From Pseudomonadota bacterium (lineage in GTDB: Bacteria; Pseudomonadota; Alphaproteobacteria; Acetobacterales; Acetobacteraceae), in assembly GCA_019351895.1 (NCBI GenBank), contig JABBOH010000015.1, positions 36,304-100,303 on the forward strand: a DNA stretch of 64,000 nucleotides, read 5' to 3'. A model generated the notes under the pieces. It searched no databases. It was not told the origin of the DNA and worked only from the letters and a program-made list of their open reading frames with translations. How positions within the stretch are numbered: position 1 is the first letter of the stretch; each line of letters begins with the position of its first letter. The translations under genes were made by a program, and so were the position numbers. Below, piece after piece: positions 45,221-53,999 of this stretch.

Positions 45221-45681
45221 CCGTCCAGCGCGTCGGCCCGGCCCATGCGGCGGTTCTGGCCGCCATCCACGGCGCGGCCTTTCCCCAAGAGCCTTGGGGC
45301 GCGGGCGCGCTCCAGGTCCAGTTGGAGATGCACAGCGTCATCGGCCTGCTGGATGAGCGGGGTGGCCTCCTCCTGCTCCGCGTCACCGCCGACGAGGCCG
45401 AGATTCTGACGATCGGCGTGGTACCCGCGATGCGCCGTCATGGCGTCGGCCGCGCCCTGCTGGATGAAGCGCTGGACCGCGCCGCGGCGCTCGGCGTCCG
45501 CGCGCTCTATCTCGAGGTCGGCGTGTGCAACGGCCCCGCCCGGGCACTTTATGAGGCAGCCGGGTTTCTGGAGGTCGGCCGCCGCCGCCGCTACTATGCG
45601 AGCGGCGAGGACGCTCTGGTTCTCCGCGCGACACTCGCGGCGGCGTCGGACGCGGCCCCCACCCGTCTTGCCTCCAACTGA
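45217..45681 (+). CDS. rimI: Ribosomal-protein-alanine N-acetyltransferase-like GNAT
   Basis: 154 aa GNAT. The acetyl-CoA loop is VVPAMRRHGVGRALLDEAL (R/Q-x-x-G-x-G/A). The C-terminal NGPARALYEAAGFLEVGRRR and YYASGEDALVL match RimI. GTG 45217 overlaps the tsaB stop. RimI acetylates ribosomal protein S18 in E. coli; specificity here is inferred from synteny. Confidence 0.88.
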   Translation: MTVQRVGPAHAAVLAAIHGAAFPQEPWGAGALQVQLEMHSVIGLLDERGGLLLLRVTADEAEILTIGVVPAMRRHGVGRALLDEALDRAAALGVRALYLEVGVCNGPARALYEAAGFLEVGRRRRYYASGEDALVLRATLAAASDAAPTRLASN

Positions 45682-45703
45682 GCGGCGCGCCAGTCTCGCG
45701 CCC

Positions 45704-46693
45704 ATGCGCATCCATATCCAGAACCACCCCCGCCAACCGCCGGTCTTCCTCGTGACCCCAGAGCAATGGGCCGAGGCGGCCGAACGTGCGGGCGCGGAGG
45801 GCGCCGGGCACCGGGTGAGCTTCGGCGCGAGCGAAGTTGAATTCGCGGCCGTCGGCGAGACGATTGAGGTTCTCATCGCGGGACCGGCGGCGCTCAAGCA
45901 CCTGCTCCCCGCCCTGCAGCCGGATCGCGCGCCCGCGCTCCGCTTCATTTTCTCTACGGCCGCCGGGGTGGACGGGCTGGCGCCTGCCGATGTGCCGCCA
46001 GTGCCCTTCGCCAATAATCGCGGCGCGCATGCGGAGAAGGCCGGCGAGTTCGTCACCATGGCGCTGCTCATGCTGGCGAACGACATGCCGCAATGCATCG
46101 AGGACCAGAAGAAGCGCCATTGGGGCCAGGGCTTCACACGCGGTCTGCGCGGCCGCCGGCTGACGGTGCTTGGCCTCGGGGCGATGGGCGGGGCTGCCGC
46201 CGAGCAGGCGGCGCATTTCGGCATGCGCGTCACCGGCATCCGGGCCACGCCCGCCCCGCATCACGCCTGCGAGCGGGTGGTCGGCATCGAAGTGCTGGAC
46301 GAGGTGCTGGCCGAGACCGAGTTCCTGCTGCTTTCCTGCCCGCTGACGCCCGCGACCCGCAAGATCCTGGATCGGCGGCGCATTGGCCTGCTGCCGCCCG
46401 GTGCCTGCGTCGTCAATATCGGCCGTGGACCGCTGATCGATCAGGATGCGCTGTGCGACGCGCTCGACGCGGAGAAACTCGGCGGGGCCGTTCTGGATGT
46501 CTTCGACCCCGAGCCGGTGCCGGAGGACGACCGCATCTGGACGACGCGCCGCATGGTGATGACGCCGCATGTTTCGGTCGACGACGCGGTGACCTACATC
46601 CCGCGTTCGCTCGACATCTTTTTCGCCAACCTCAACGCGTTCCGGCGCGGCGCCCCGCTACTGACGCCGGTCGATTTTTCGCGCGGATACTAA
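45704..46693 (+). CDS. D-isomer-specific 2-hydroxyacid dehydrogenase family protein
   Basis: 329 aa. The NAD motif VLGLGAMGGAAAEQAAHFGM lies near residue 152. The family motif is LLLSCPLTPATRKILDRRRI, with catalytic Arg in VVNIGRGPLID, Glu in VFDPEPVPEDD and His in VMTPHVSVDD. It resembles the glyoxylate/hydroxypyruvate branch. It lies 22 bp after rimI. Substrate not determinable. Confidence 0.88.
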   Translation: MRIHIQNHPRQPPVFLVTPEQWAEAAERAGAEGAGHRVSFGASEVEFAAVGETIEVLIAGPAALKHLLPALQPDRAPALRFIFSTAAGVDGLAPADVPPVPFANNRGAHAEKAGEFVTMALLMLANDMPQCIEDQKKRHWGQGFTRGLRGRRLTVLGLGAMGGAAAEQAAHFGMRVTGIRATPAPHHACERVVGIEVLDEVLAETEFLLLSCPLTPATRKILDRRRIGLLPPGACVVNIGRGPLIDQDALCDALDAEKLGGAVLDVFDPEPVPEDDRIWTTRRMVMTPHVSVDDAVTYIPRSLDIFFANLNAFRRGAPLLTPVDFSRGY

Positions 46694-46710
46694 CATGCGA
46701 GCGGCGGAGG

Positions 46711-47454
46711 TTACCGTCCGCCCGAGACCGTCAGGATCGTGCCGGTGACGTAGGAGGCGGCGGGCGACAGCAGCCACGCCACCGCCTCGGCGATTTCCTC
46801 CGCCTCGCCGATCCGGCCCATCGGGATGCCGCCCTTCTGCGCCGCCTCGCGCATCTCGTCCGTCGCCATGTCGGTCGCCGTCATGCCCGGTGCCACGGCA
46901 TTCACGCGGATGCCCTCGCGCGCCACCTCGTTGGCGAGGCCCTTGGTGAAGCTCTCGACCGCACCCTTCGACGCCGCATAGGGCGCAAGGCCGCTGAGGC
47001 CGCCGAGCCGAGCCGCGACCGAGGAGATGTTGACGATGCCGCCGCCGCCGCCGCCATGGCCGGTCGACATGCGGCGCACCGCCTCCCGCGCGCAGAACAT
47101 GGTGCCGAAGACATTGACGGCGAAAAGCCGCTGCAGTGCCTCGGGCTCCTGCATGTCCATCCGCGCGGTCACGCCGGTCGTGCCGGCATTGTTGACGAGG
47201 CCGCCGATGGGGCCGAGCGCCTGCTCGGCCGCGTTGAACATCTCGTGGACCTGGCGCGCGTCCGAGACATCGCCGCCGATCGTGGTGGCACGGCCGCCGT
47301 CCTTGCGGATCGCGGCAGCCACACGTTCCGCGGCATCCGCCTGGCTCGCGTAGTTGACGGCGACGGGGAAACCGCGATCACCCAGAAGCCGGCAGATGGC
47401 CGCACCGATGCCCCGGCTGCCGCCGGTCACGATCACTGTTCCGAGCCTGCCCAC
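46711..47454 (-). CDS. SDR family oxidoreductase (FabG-like)
   Basis: 247 aa classical SDR. NAD(P) motif VTGGSRGIGAAI, NNAG region LVNNAGTTG, catalytic Ser in IVNISSVAARLGG, and Tyr-x3-Lys in YAASKGAVE. It ends with the FabG-like YVTGTILTVSGGR. The start is GTG 47454 after GGGGGAGG. Substrate unknown; it lies just downstream of pyruvate kinase on the same strand. Confidence 0.88.
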   Translation of the reverse strand: MGRLGTVIVTGGSRGIGAAICRLLGDRGFPVAVNYASQADAAERVAAAIRKDGGRATTIGGDVSDARQVHEMFNAAEQALGPIGGLVNNAGTTGVTARMDMQEPEALQRLFAVNVFGTMFCAREAVRRMSTGHGGGGGGIVNISSVAARLGGLSGLAPYAASKGAVESFTKGLANEVAREGIRVNAVAPGMTATDMATDEMREAAQKGGIPMGRIGEAEEIAEAVAWLLSPAASYVTGTILTVSGGR

Positions 47455-47476
47455 CGCGTGCCTCCCCCTGGCTGCA

Positions 47477-48925
47477 TTAAACTTTCGCTACGTGCAGCAT
47501 ATTGGTGCCGCCCGATTGACGAAAGGGCACGCCCGCCGTCACCACGATCGAATCGCCCGGCTGCGCCATGCCTTCCTTGCGCGCCTCGTCCCGCGCCTCC
47601 TCGGCCGCCTCGGTGAAGGAATCGATCTCCTTGGCGATGACCGCGTGCACGCCCCAGACGACCGCGAGGCGCCGCGCCGTCTCGGGCCGCGGCGTGAGCC
47701 CCAGGATCGGGCAATCCGGCCGCTCCCGCGCGACCCGCAGCGCCGTCATGCCGCTATCGGTGAAGGCGGCGATCGCGGGCGCCTTGATCGTATGGGCCAC
47801 CTGCCGCGCCGCCGCGGCGATCGCGTCCGCGGACGAACCCTCGGGCTCCGGCCGGGATGCGTCGGTGATGTGCCGCCAGCCCTCGTCCTGCTCCACGCGC
47901 GCGATAATGCGGTCCATGATGTTGACCGCCTCGTAGGGGTATTGGCCGGCGGCGGTCTCGGCCGAAAGCATCACCGCGTCGGCGCCGTCGAACACCGCCG
48001 TCGCCACGTCCGAGGCTTCCGCCCGCGTCGGTGCGGGGGCGGTGATCATGCTCTCCAGCATCTGGGTCGCGACCACGACCGGCTTGCCCATCTGCCGCGC
48101 CGTGCGGACGATACGCTTCTGCGCCAGCGGCACCTCCTCGGGCGGCAGTTCCACGCCGAGGTCGCCACGCGCGACCATGACCGCGTCCGACAGGCGGATG
48201 ATCTCGTCGAGATTTTCGAGCGCCTGCGGCTTCTCCATCTTGACCATGATCCAGGCGCGGCCGTCCGCGATCTCGCGGGTCTCGATGACATCCTCGGGGC
48301 GCTGGACGAAGGAGAGGCCGATGTAGTCGACCCCCGCCTTCAGCGCGAAGTCGAGGTCGATGCGGTCCTTCGCCGTCAGCGCCGGGATCGGCAGGATCAC
48401 GTCCGGCACGTTCACGCCCTTCCGGTCCGAGAGCGGACCGCCGAAGATGACCTCGGTTTCCAGATGGTCGTCGCGCTTGTGCGTCACGCGAAGCCGCAGC
48501 TTGCCGTCATCCAGCAGCAGGTGGCTGTTGATCGCCGCGGCGGCGATGATTTCGGGATGCGGGAGGTTGACGCGGCGGCTGTCGCCGGGCGTCGGGTTGA
48601 GGTCGAGGCGGAAGGCCTGTCCCGTCTGCAGATGCACCTTGCCGCCGGAGAAGCGGCCAACGCGCAGCTTCGGCCCCTGCACGTCGGCGAGAATGCCGAT
48701 CGGCCGGTCGAACCGCTTCTCGATCTCGCGGATCGAGGCGATGCGCGCGGCATGATCCTCGTGGCTGCCGTGGCTGAAGTTGAGGCGGAACACGTCCGCG
48801 CCCGTCTGGAACAGGCGGGTGATGACCTCGGTGGTGGAGCTAGCCGGGCCCAACGTCGCGATGATCTTCGTGCGGCGATGGCGGCGCAGCCGCTGTGAAG
48901 CGATCGGCGTTCGTGTCAGCGACAT
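47477..48925 (-). CDS. pyk: Pyruvate kinase
   Basis: 482 aa glycolytic enzyme making pyruvate and ATP. Recognisable segments: RTKIIATLGPAS, FRLNFSHGSHEDH, LADVQGPKLRVGRF, active-site VKMEKPQALENLDEII, metal-binding VMVARGDLGVELP, K+-site VATQMLESM and VMLSAETAAGQYP. The C-terminal allosteric domain is complete. ATG 48925 is chosen; a longer frame extends upstream through the intergenic region without family character. Confidence 0.95.
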   Translation of the reverse strand: MSLTRTPIASQRLRRHRRTKIIATLGPASSTTEVITRLFQTGADVFRLNFSHGSHEDHAARIASIREIEKRFDRPIGILADVQGPKLRVGRFSGGKVHLQTGQAFRLDLNPTPGDSRRVNLPHPEIIAAAAINSHLLLDDGKLRLRVTHKRDDHLETEVIFGGPLSDRKGVNVPDVILPIPALTAKDRIDLDFALKAGVDYIGLSFVQRPEDVIETREIADGRAWIMVKMEKPQALENLDEIIRLSDAVMVARGDLGVELPPEEVPLAQKRIVRTARQMGKPVVVATQMLESMITAPAPTRAEASDVATAVFDGADAVMLSAETAAGQYPYEAVNIMDRIIARVEQDEGWRHITDASRPEPEGSSADAIAAAARQVAHTIKAPAIAAFTDSGMTALRVARERPDCPILGLTPRPETARRLAVVWGVHAVIAKEIDSFTEAAEEARDEARKEGMAQPGDSIVVTAGVPFRQSGGTNMLHVAKV

Positions 48926-49043
48926 TCCGGGCGTCCCAGCTTGAGATGGTGGGGGGCGCGGCCCCCGAAGGAACCCGCCTCCGGAGATGCTAAGCGCGTC
49001 GGCGCGGCGGGCGGCGCCATCAGCCATGATAGCGGGGGCTGAA

Positions 49044-49379
49044 TCAACCCCCTGCCTGAGCAACCCAAGCCGCGAGCCGCGCCATGATCGCCTCCGCGTC
49101 TCCGGCGATGACAACCACCTTGAGGCGCGCGGTCTCCCCGCTGCGGATGCGGATATCGGATTTCCGCAGCCCGAGCGCATCCGCCAGGAAGGCGATGAGC
49201 GCGGCATTGGCGGCCCCTTCGACCGGCGGTGCCGCGACCCTCAGATGCAGGGCCGTGCGGCCATCCGGCGCGCGGACGACGCCATCGAGCGCGTTCCGGC
49301 GCGCGCGGGGGGTGAGCCGGATCGCGAGGCGCACACCCCCGGCTTCGGCGCCATAAGGCCGCCCGTCCTCCGCGCTCAA
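49044..49379 (-). CDS. DUF167/YggU family protein
   Basis: 111 aa. The family core is LAIRLTPRARRNALDGVV, then VAAPPVEGAANAALIAFLAD and IRIRSGETARLKVVVIAGD. Function is unknown in the family. The TTG start at 49379 overlaps the alpha/beta-hydrolase stop (TTGA). Confidence 0.87.
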   Translation of the reverse strand: MSAEDGRPYGAEAGGVRLAIRLTPRARRNALDGVVRAPDGRTALHLRVAAPPVEGAANAALIAFLADALGLRKSDIRIRSGETARLKVVVIAGDAEAIMARLAAWVAQAGG

Positions 49380-50272
49380 TCGCGCATCAGGTCGCGGATG
49401 GCGTCGAGCGTCGGGCCCGGCGCTTCCTGCGGGATGTGGTGGCCGATTCCCGGCAGCACCCGCCGCTCATAGCCTGCACCGAACTTCGCGGCGTCCTCGT
49501 CTTCCGCCGCCGGCGGACCCGCCACGCCCTCATCGGCCCCACAGAGCGAGATCGTCGGCACGGCGATCACCGGCCGCGCTGCCAGCGCCCGCTCGATCGG
49601 CTCCAGGGCGGGGTCGCCCTCCGCATAGGCATAGCGATGCCGGTAGGAGTGGATGACGACATCGACGAAGTCGGGGTTGTCGAACGACGGCGCGGTCCGG
49701 GCGAAGGTCGCGTCGTCGAAGGCCCAGGAGGGCGACCAAAGCCGCCACAGCAGCCGGGCGAGTTCGGCCCGATGCGCCGCGAGCCCGGCCCGGCCACGCT
49801 CGGTGTTGAAATAATACTGATACCAGAGCCGATGCTCGACGGCGGGCGGCGCGGGCACGCCGGCCTCGGGGATGTTCTGGATGTTGTAGCCCTCGCCGGT
49901 GACAAGGCCGCGCACCCGCTCGGGCCGGAGCGCCGCGACGATGCAGGCCGCCCGTCCGCCCCAGTCGTAGCCCATCAGGAAAGCCGACGGGATCGCCAGG
50001 GCATCGAGCAGATCGAGAAGATCCTGCGCCAGCGCCGCCTGCTGGCCCGAGCGTGGCGTGTCGGACGACAGGAACCGCGTCGGGCCGTACCCGCGCGGAT
50101 AGGGCAAGATGACGCGGCAGCCGTCCTCCGCCAGCACGGGCGCCACCGCGTCGAAGCCGCGCGGATCGTAGGGGAAGCCGTGCAGCAGAACGACGGGCAG
50201 CCCATTGGCGGGGCCATGCGCCTCATAGGCGATATCGAGGTTCGGCGTCCGAACGCAGCTGATCGTGACCAT
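49376..50272 (-). CDS. Alpha/beta hydrolase with Asp nucleophile (epoxide hydrolase/dehalogenase type)
   Basis: 298 aa. Oxyanion region VVLLHGFPYDPRGF. The nucleophile elbow is LMGYDWGGRAA, so the nucleophile is Asp as in epoxide hydrolases and haloalkane/fluoroacetate dehalogenases, not Ser. The catalytic His is in GIGHHIPQEAP. A cap domain lies in the middle (about 120-215). Substrate unknown. It is coupled to the DUF167 gene. Confidence 0.87.
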   Translation of the reverse strand: MVTISCVRTPNLDIAYEAHGPANGLPVVLLHGFPYDPRGFDAVAPVLAEDGCRVILPYPRGYGPTRFLSSDTPRSGQQAALAQDLLDLLDALAIPSAFLMGYDWGGRAACIVAALRPERVRGLVTGEGYNIQNIPEAGVPAPPAVEHRLWYQYYFNTERGRAGLAAHRAELARLLWRLWSPSWAFDDATFARTAPSFDNPDFVDVVIHSYRHRYAYAEGDPALEPIERALAARPVIAVPTISLCGADEGVAGPPAAEDEDAAKFGAGYERRVLPGIGHHIPQEAPGPTLDAIRDLMRD

Positions 50273-50284
50273 CGCCCGCCCCCG

Positions 50285-50734
50285 TCAAGGAAACGCGCCG
50301 TTGTATTGCACGAAGCCGGATCGTCGCCCGATCCGGTCGTAGAGCCGCATGGCCGTCTCGTTGCTCTCGTGCGTGAGCCAGTAGACGGCGCCGCATCCGG
50401 CCCTGGTCGCCGTCGCGTAGACGTATTCGATCAGGCTGCGGCCCACGCCCTGGCCGCGCGCGGCCGGTGTCACGAAAAGGTCGTTGAGATAGCATTTGTC
50501 GGCGACCGACCACGTCGAGCGGTGCCGCACCACATGCACGAGCCCCAGGGCCTCTCCGCCGACACGCGCGATTGCGCCGTCGACCGGCTCCGCCGGGTCG
50601 AGCAGCCGCGCCCAGGTCGCCTCCGTCACGGCCTGCGCGAGGTCGACCCGGTAGAAGGCCTGATAGCTCCGCCAGAGCGGCAGCCATTCCGCGTGATCCG
50701 CCGCCACCATGGGCGAGACGATGGCCGCGCTCAT
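50285..50734 (-). CDS. GNAT family N-acetyltransferase
   Basis: 149 aa. Acetyl-CoA loop LFVTPAARGQGVGRSLIEYV; C-terminal part SNETAMRLYDRIGRRSGFVQ. ATG 50734 is supported by GGGAGG upstream. It lies 12 bp ahead of the alpha/beta-hydrolase gene. Substrate unknown. Confidence 0.88.
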   Translation of the reverse strand: MSAAIVSPMVAADHAEWLPLWRSYQAFYRVDLAQAVTEATWARLLDPAEPVDGAIARVGGEALGLVHVVRHRSTWSVADKCYLNDLFVTPAARGQGVGRSLIEYVYATATRAGCGAVYWLTHESNETAMRLYDRIGRRSGFVQYNGAFP

Positions 50735-50882
50735 CGCGCCTCCCTCAGCACCCGCCGCTTGCCCGGTACCATCAATCAAATCTCCATGAAGGCAACGCTA
50801 CTCTAGGGACCGCCGCAGGGGCGGACAATCCAGCGCGGACCGTGTATTACGACATCGTTATGAAGATGAGCCGGGACCGCCG

Positions 50883-52691
50883 ATGACCTCAGAATGTGCC
50901 TGCGGCAGCGGGCTGAGATCGCTGCGTTGCTGCGCGTGGCGGATGCAGGATCGTCCGGCGCCCGAAGCCGTGCGCCACCTTCTGCCGCTGGTCGATCAGG
51001 CGGGGGCTTTGGCGGCCAGGGGAGATTTGGAAGCCGCCGCGCGCCTCTGCCTCGCGGTGATCGAACTGGCGCCCGACTGCGTTCCGGCGCTCGCGCGGCT
51101 CTCCGACATCCGCGCGGCGGAGGCCCGCCCGGAGGCGGCGGAGGCGCTGCTGCGCCGGGTCGTGCTCATCGACCCCAACAATCTGGCCGCGACGCAGGAT
51201 CTCGGTCGGATGCTCTTTGCCCGCGGCAGCCTGGCCGAGAGCGAGGTCCATGCGCGCAACGCCATCCGCCTAGCGCCCGAAAGCTCCTCCGCCCACAACC
51301 TGATGGGCATGATCCTGACCGAAACCAACCGGCCGCAGGCGGGCGAGTTCCACTACCGCCGGGTGCTCGCGATCACCGGTACCCGCGAACCGATCCTGCT
51401 CGCCAATCTCGGCTGGAACCTCAAGAACCAGGGACGGATGGAGGAGGCGCGCGCGCTCTACCAGGAGTCGATCGCGACTGGCCCCGGCATCCGCCAGACG
51501 CTCATCGGCTATGTCCGGCTGGAGGAGGCGGACCGCAGCTTCGATGCCGCCGCCAAGGCGCTCGACATCGCCCAGGCGGCCTTCCCGGACGATGCGCAGT
51601 TGCGGCTCGCGCGCGCCGTGCTGCTCGGCCGCACCGGCGAGCAGTCGGCGGCGCTCACTCTTATCGATCGCATGGCAAGCGGTCATGACCGGCAGCTTCG
51701 CCCGGCGGAACTGCTCGAGAAAGGCCGGCTGCTCGACCGGCTCGGGCGCTACGACGATGCCTGGGTCGCCTTCGAGGCGGGGAAGCGGCAGGCGCTCGAC
51801 CATTCGGGGCAGGCCTATGCGGACGAGGCGGCGGCGCGCGAATTCGACCGGCTGCGGCGCTTCTTCACCGCCGGGCGTCTGGCGCTTCTGCCGCGCGCCG
51901 GGGTCCGCGCGGATGTGCCGCAGCCGATCTTCATCCTTGGCTTCCCCCGCTCGGGGACGACGCTGGTCGAGCAGACGCTCTCTGCCCATCCGCGCATCGC
52001 CGCCGGGGACGAACTGCCGCTGATCCACGAGATCAGCCAGATGATGCCGCGCCTGCTCGGTAGCCCGCTCACCTATCCGGAGGCGCTGGCCGAGCTTTGG
52101 CTGGGCGACCAGCGGGACGCGCTCGACACGCTGCGCGACCTCTATTTGCAGAAGGCGCGCCAGTTTGGCGTGCTGCGCGAGGGCGCCGCGCGGTTCACCG
52201 ACAAGATGCCCCTGAACGAAACCCATCTCGGGCTCATCGCGCTTCTGTTTCCCGCCGCGCCGCTGCTGCACGTGCTGCGCCATCCGCTCGACATCATGGT
52301 CTCGGCCTTCTCCAATCACTTCACCCACGGCTACTTCTGCGCGAGCGCGCTCGCGACAGCCGCGCGGCATTACCTGCGGGTCGCCGATCTCGTGGCGCAT
52401 TACCGGGCCGAGATGCCGCTTCGGTATCTCGCCATCCGCTACGAGGATATCGTGGCGCGGCAGGAGGCGAGCGTGCGCGCCATGCTGGCCTTTGCGGGCG
52501 AGGAATTCGATCCGGCCTGCCTGACCTTCCACCGCAACGGCCGCTATGCCCGCACCGCGAGCTATGCCCAGGTGACCGAGCCGCTCTACGACCGTTCCGT
52601 GGGGCGCTGGCGGAATTACCGCCGTCAGCTCGAGCCGGTAATCCCGACCCTCGCCCCGGTGATCGAGCGTCTCGGCTACGGGCTCGATTGA
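50883..52691 (+). CDS. SEC-C motif, TPR and sulfotransferase fusion protein
   Basis: 602 aa. The extreme N-terminus has a SEC-C-like zinc knuckle, Cys5, Cys7, Cys16 and Cys17 (CACGSGLRSLRCC). Residues 30-290 are TPR repeats (for example ALARLSDIRAAEARPEAAEA, LGRMLFARGSLAESEVHARN, LGWNLKNQGRMEEARALYQE). The C-terminal sulfotransferase has a PAPS-binding loop FILGFPRSGTTLVEQTLSAH near residue 350 and the 3'-phosphate region LHVLRHPLDIMVSAFSNHF. No signal peptide. Such TPR-sulfotransferases may modify glycans or proteins; the acceptor is unknown. Confidence 0.87.
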   Translation: MTSECACGSGLRSLRCCAWRMQDRPAPEAVRHLLPLVDQAGALAARGDLEAAARLCLAVIELAPDCVPALARLSDIRAAEARPEAAEALLRRVVLIDPNNLAATQDLGRMLFARGSLAESEVHARNAIRLAPESSSAHNLMGMILTETNRPQAGEFHYRRVLAITGTREPILLANLGWNLKNQGRMEEARALYQESIATGPGIRQTLIGYVRLEEADRSFDAAAKALDIAQAAFPDDAQLRLARAVLLGRTGEQSAALTLIDRMASGHDRQLRPAELLEKGRLLDRLGRYDDAWVAFEAGKRQALDHSGQAYADEAAAREFDRLRRFFTAGRLALLPRAGVRADVPQPIFILGFPRSGTTLVEQTLSAHPRIAAGDELPLIHEISQMMPRLLGSPLTYPEALAELWLGDQRDALDTLRDLYLQKARQFGVLREGAARFTDKMPLNETHLGLIALLFPAAPLLHVLRHPLDIMVSAFSNHFTHGYFCASALATAARHYLRVADLVAHYRAEMPLRYLAIRYEDIVARQEASVRAMLAFAGEEFDPACLTFHRNGRYARTASYAQVTEPLYDRSVGRWRNYRRQLEPVIPTLAPVIERLGYGLD

Positions 52692-52740
52692 CTGGCAAGA
52701 TCCTCGCGCGGAGCCCGCGGCCCTTGACGGCCCGCCAATG

Positions 52741-52758
52741 TTTCCATTTATTTGGAAA
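52741..52758. promoter_or_regulatory. Putative ArsR operator
   Basis: A perfect dyad TTTCCA-TTTATT-TGGAAA ends 1 bp before the arsR ATG at 52760. The location over the start region and AT-rich character fit an autorepressor site for the ArsR-type protein. Confidence 0.7.
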
Positions 52759-52759
52759 T

Positions 52760-53116
52760 ATGGAAAAGACGGATGTCATCGTGGCGCTCGGCGCGCTGGC
52801 CCAGGAAACCCGGCTGGATGTGTTTCGCTTGCTGGTCCGGATGGGTACGAAGGGGATGTCAGCCGGGCAGATCAGCGAACGGCTCGGGCTGCCTTCGGCA
52901 ACCCTGTCGTTCCACCTGAACCAGCTCAAGCATGCCGGGCTCGTCACCTTCAGGCGCGAAAGCCGCTCATTGATCTATGCGGCCGAATACGCGGCCATGA
53001 ACGCGTTGCTCGGCTACCTTACCGAGAACTGCTGCCAGGGCGACCCTGCGGGCTGCGGGGTCGGCAGCTGCGATGCCCCCACCCTCATCAATGCTGAGAA
53101 AGGACTGCGCCCATGA
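52760..53116 (+). CDS. arsR: ArsR-type arsenite-responsive repressor
   Basis: 118 aa SmtB/ArsR winged-HTH protein. The recognition region is SERLGLPSATLSFHLNQLKH. The As(III)-binding cysteines are probably at the C-terminus (ENCCQGDPAGCGVGSC), as in ArsR types that lack the helix-4 CVC site. It heads the operon arsR-arsI-arsC-acr3 with 4-bp overlaps throughout. Confidence 0.93.
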   Translation: MEKTDVIVALGALAQETRLDVFRLLVRMGTKGMSAGQISERLGLPSATLSFHLNQLKHAGLVTFRRESRSLIYAAEYAAMNALLGYLTENCCQGDPAGCGVGSCDAPTLINAEKGLRP

Positions 53117-53568
53117 AGCGCCTGCATGTTCATGTCGGGGTCAAGGACCTGGCCGACAGCGTGAAATTCTACAGCGCACTGTTCGGCGCCGAGCCGGTCA
53201 AACTCAAGACCGACTACGCCAAATGGCTGCTCGACGACCCCCGCGTCAATTTCGCGATCTCGACCCGCGCCGAAAAACTCGGCCTCGACCACATGGGCAT
53301 CCAGGTCGACGATGCGGATGAGCTGGGTGTGCTCCGTCAACAGATGTCGCGCGCGAACATCTCGACGCACTCCGATGGCGAGACAACCTGCTGTTATGCG
53401 CTCTCCGAAAAATCCTGGGTGGAAGACCCGAACGGCATCGCCTGGGAAGCCTATCACACCATGGCGGATGCGCAGATCTATTACGGCGTCGCCGCCGCTC
53501 CGGAGGATGCCGGTGCCTGCTGCGCATCTGAAACGACGCCGGCCCCGTGCTGCGGGGCGGCTGCGTGA
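53113..53568 (+). CDS. arsI: ArsI/CadI family C-As lyase
   Basis: 151 aa VOC-fold enzyme. The Fe(II) ligands expected in ArsI are present: His5, His60 (LDHMG) and Glu112 (WEAYHT). The substrate-binding vicinal pair is Cys93-Cys94 (TTCCYALSEKSW). ArsI cleaves the C-As bond of trivalent methylarsenicals and roxarsone-type aromatics using O2. The C-terminus adds a Cys-rich tail (GACCASETTPAPCCGAAA). ATG overlaps the arsR stop. Confidence 0.92.
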   Translation: MKRLHVHVGVKDLADSVKFYSALFGAEPVKLKTDYAKWLLDDPRVNFAISTRAEKLGLDHMGIQVDDADELGVLRQQMSRANISTHSDGETTCCYALSEKSWVEDPNGIAWEAYHTMADAQIYYGVAAAPEDAGACCASETTPAPCCGAAA

Positions 53569-53999
53569 CCGTCACGATCTATCACAACCCCGCCTGCGGC
53601 ACGTCGCGCAACGTGCTTGCCCTGATCCGCAACAGCGGCGAGGAGCCCTGCGTCATCGAATATCTGAAGACGCCGCCCAGCCGGTCAGAGCTGATCGCGC
53701 TGATCGGGCGCATGGGCAGGCCCCTGCGCGACCTGCTGCGCCGGAAGGGCACGCCCTACGATGAGCTTGGGCTGGACAATCCGGCCCTGACGGACGACGC
53801 GCTGCTCGATGCGATGATGGCGCACCCAATTCTCATCGAGCGGCCAATCGTCGTCACCCCCGAAGCGGTGAGGCTCTGCCGCCCGTCCGAGACGGTGCTG
53901 GATATCCTCCCCAATCCACAGCGCGGCGCATTCTCGAAAGAAGATGGCGAAGCGGTCGTGGACGCGGACGGCAACCGGGTTGCGGCTTCCTCGTCATGA
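53565..53999 (+). CDS. arsC: Arsenate reductase, glutaredoxin-coupled
   Basis: 144 aa. The ArsC active site YHNPACGTSRNVLALI has catalytic Cys followed by GTSRN. The Arg residues for arsenate binding are in the RLCRPSE region and surroundings. It reduces As(V) to As(III) for export by the next gene. The start is GTG 53565, overlapping the arsI stop. Confidence 0.94.
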   Translation: MTVTIYHNPACGTSRNVLALIRNSGEEPCVIEYLKTPPSRSELIALIGRMGRPLRDLLRRKGTPYDELGLDNPALTDDALLDAMMAHPILIERPIVVTPEAVRLCRPSETVLDILPNPQRGAFSKEDGEAVVDADGNRVAASSS

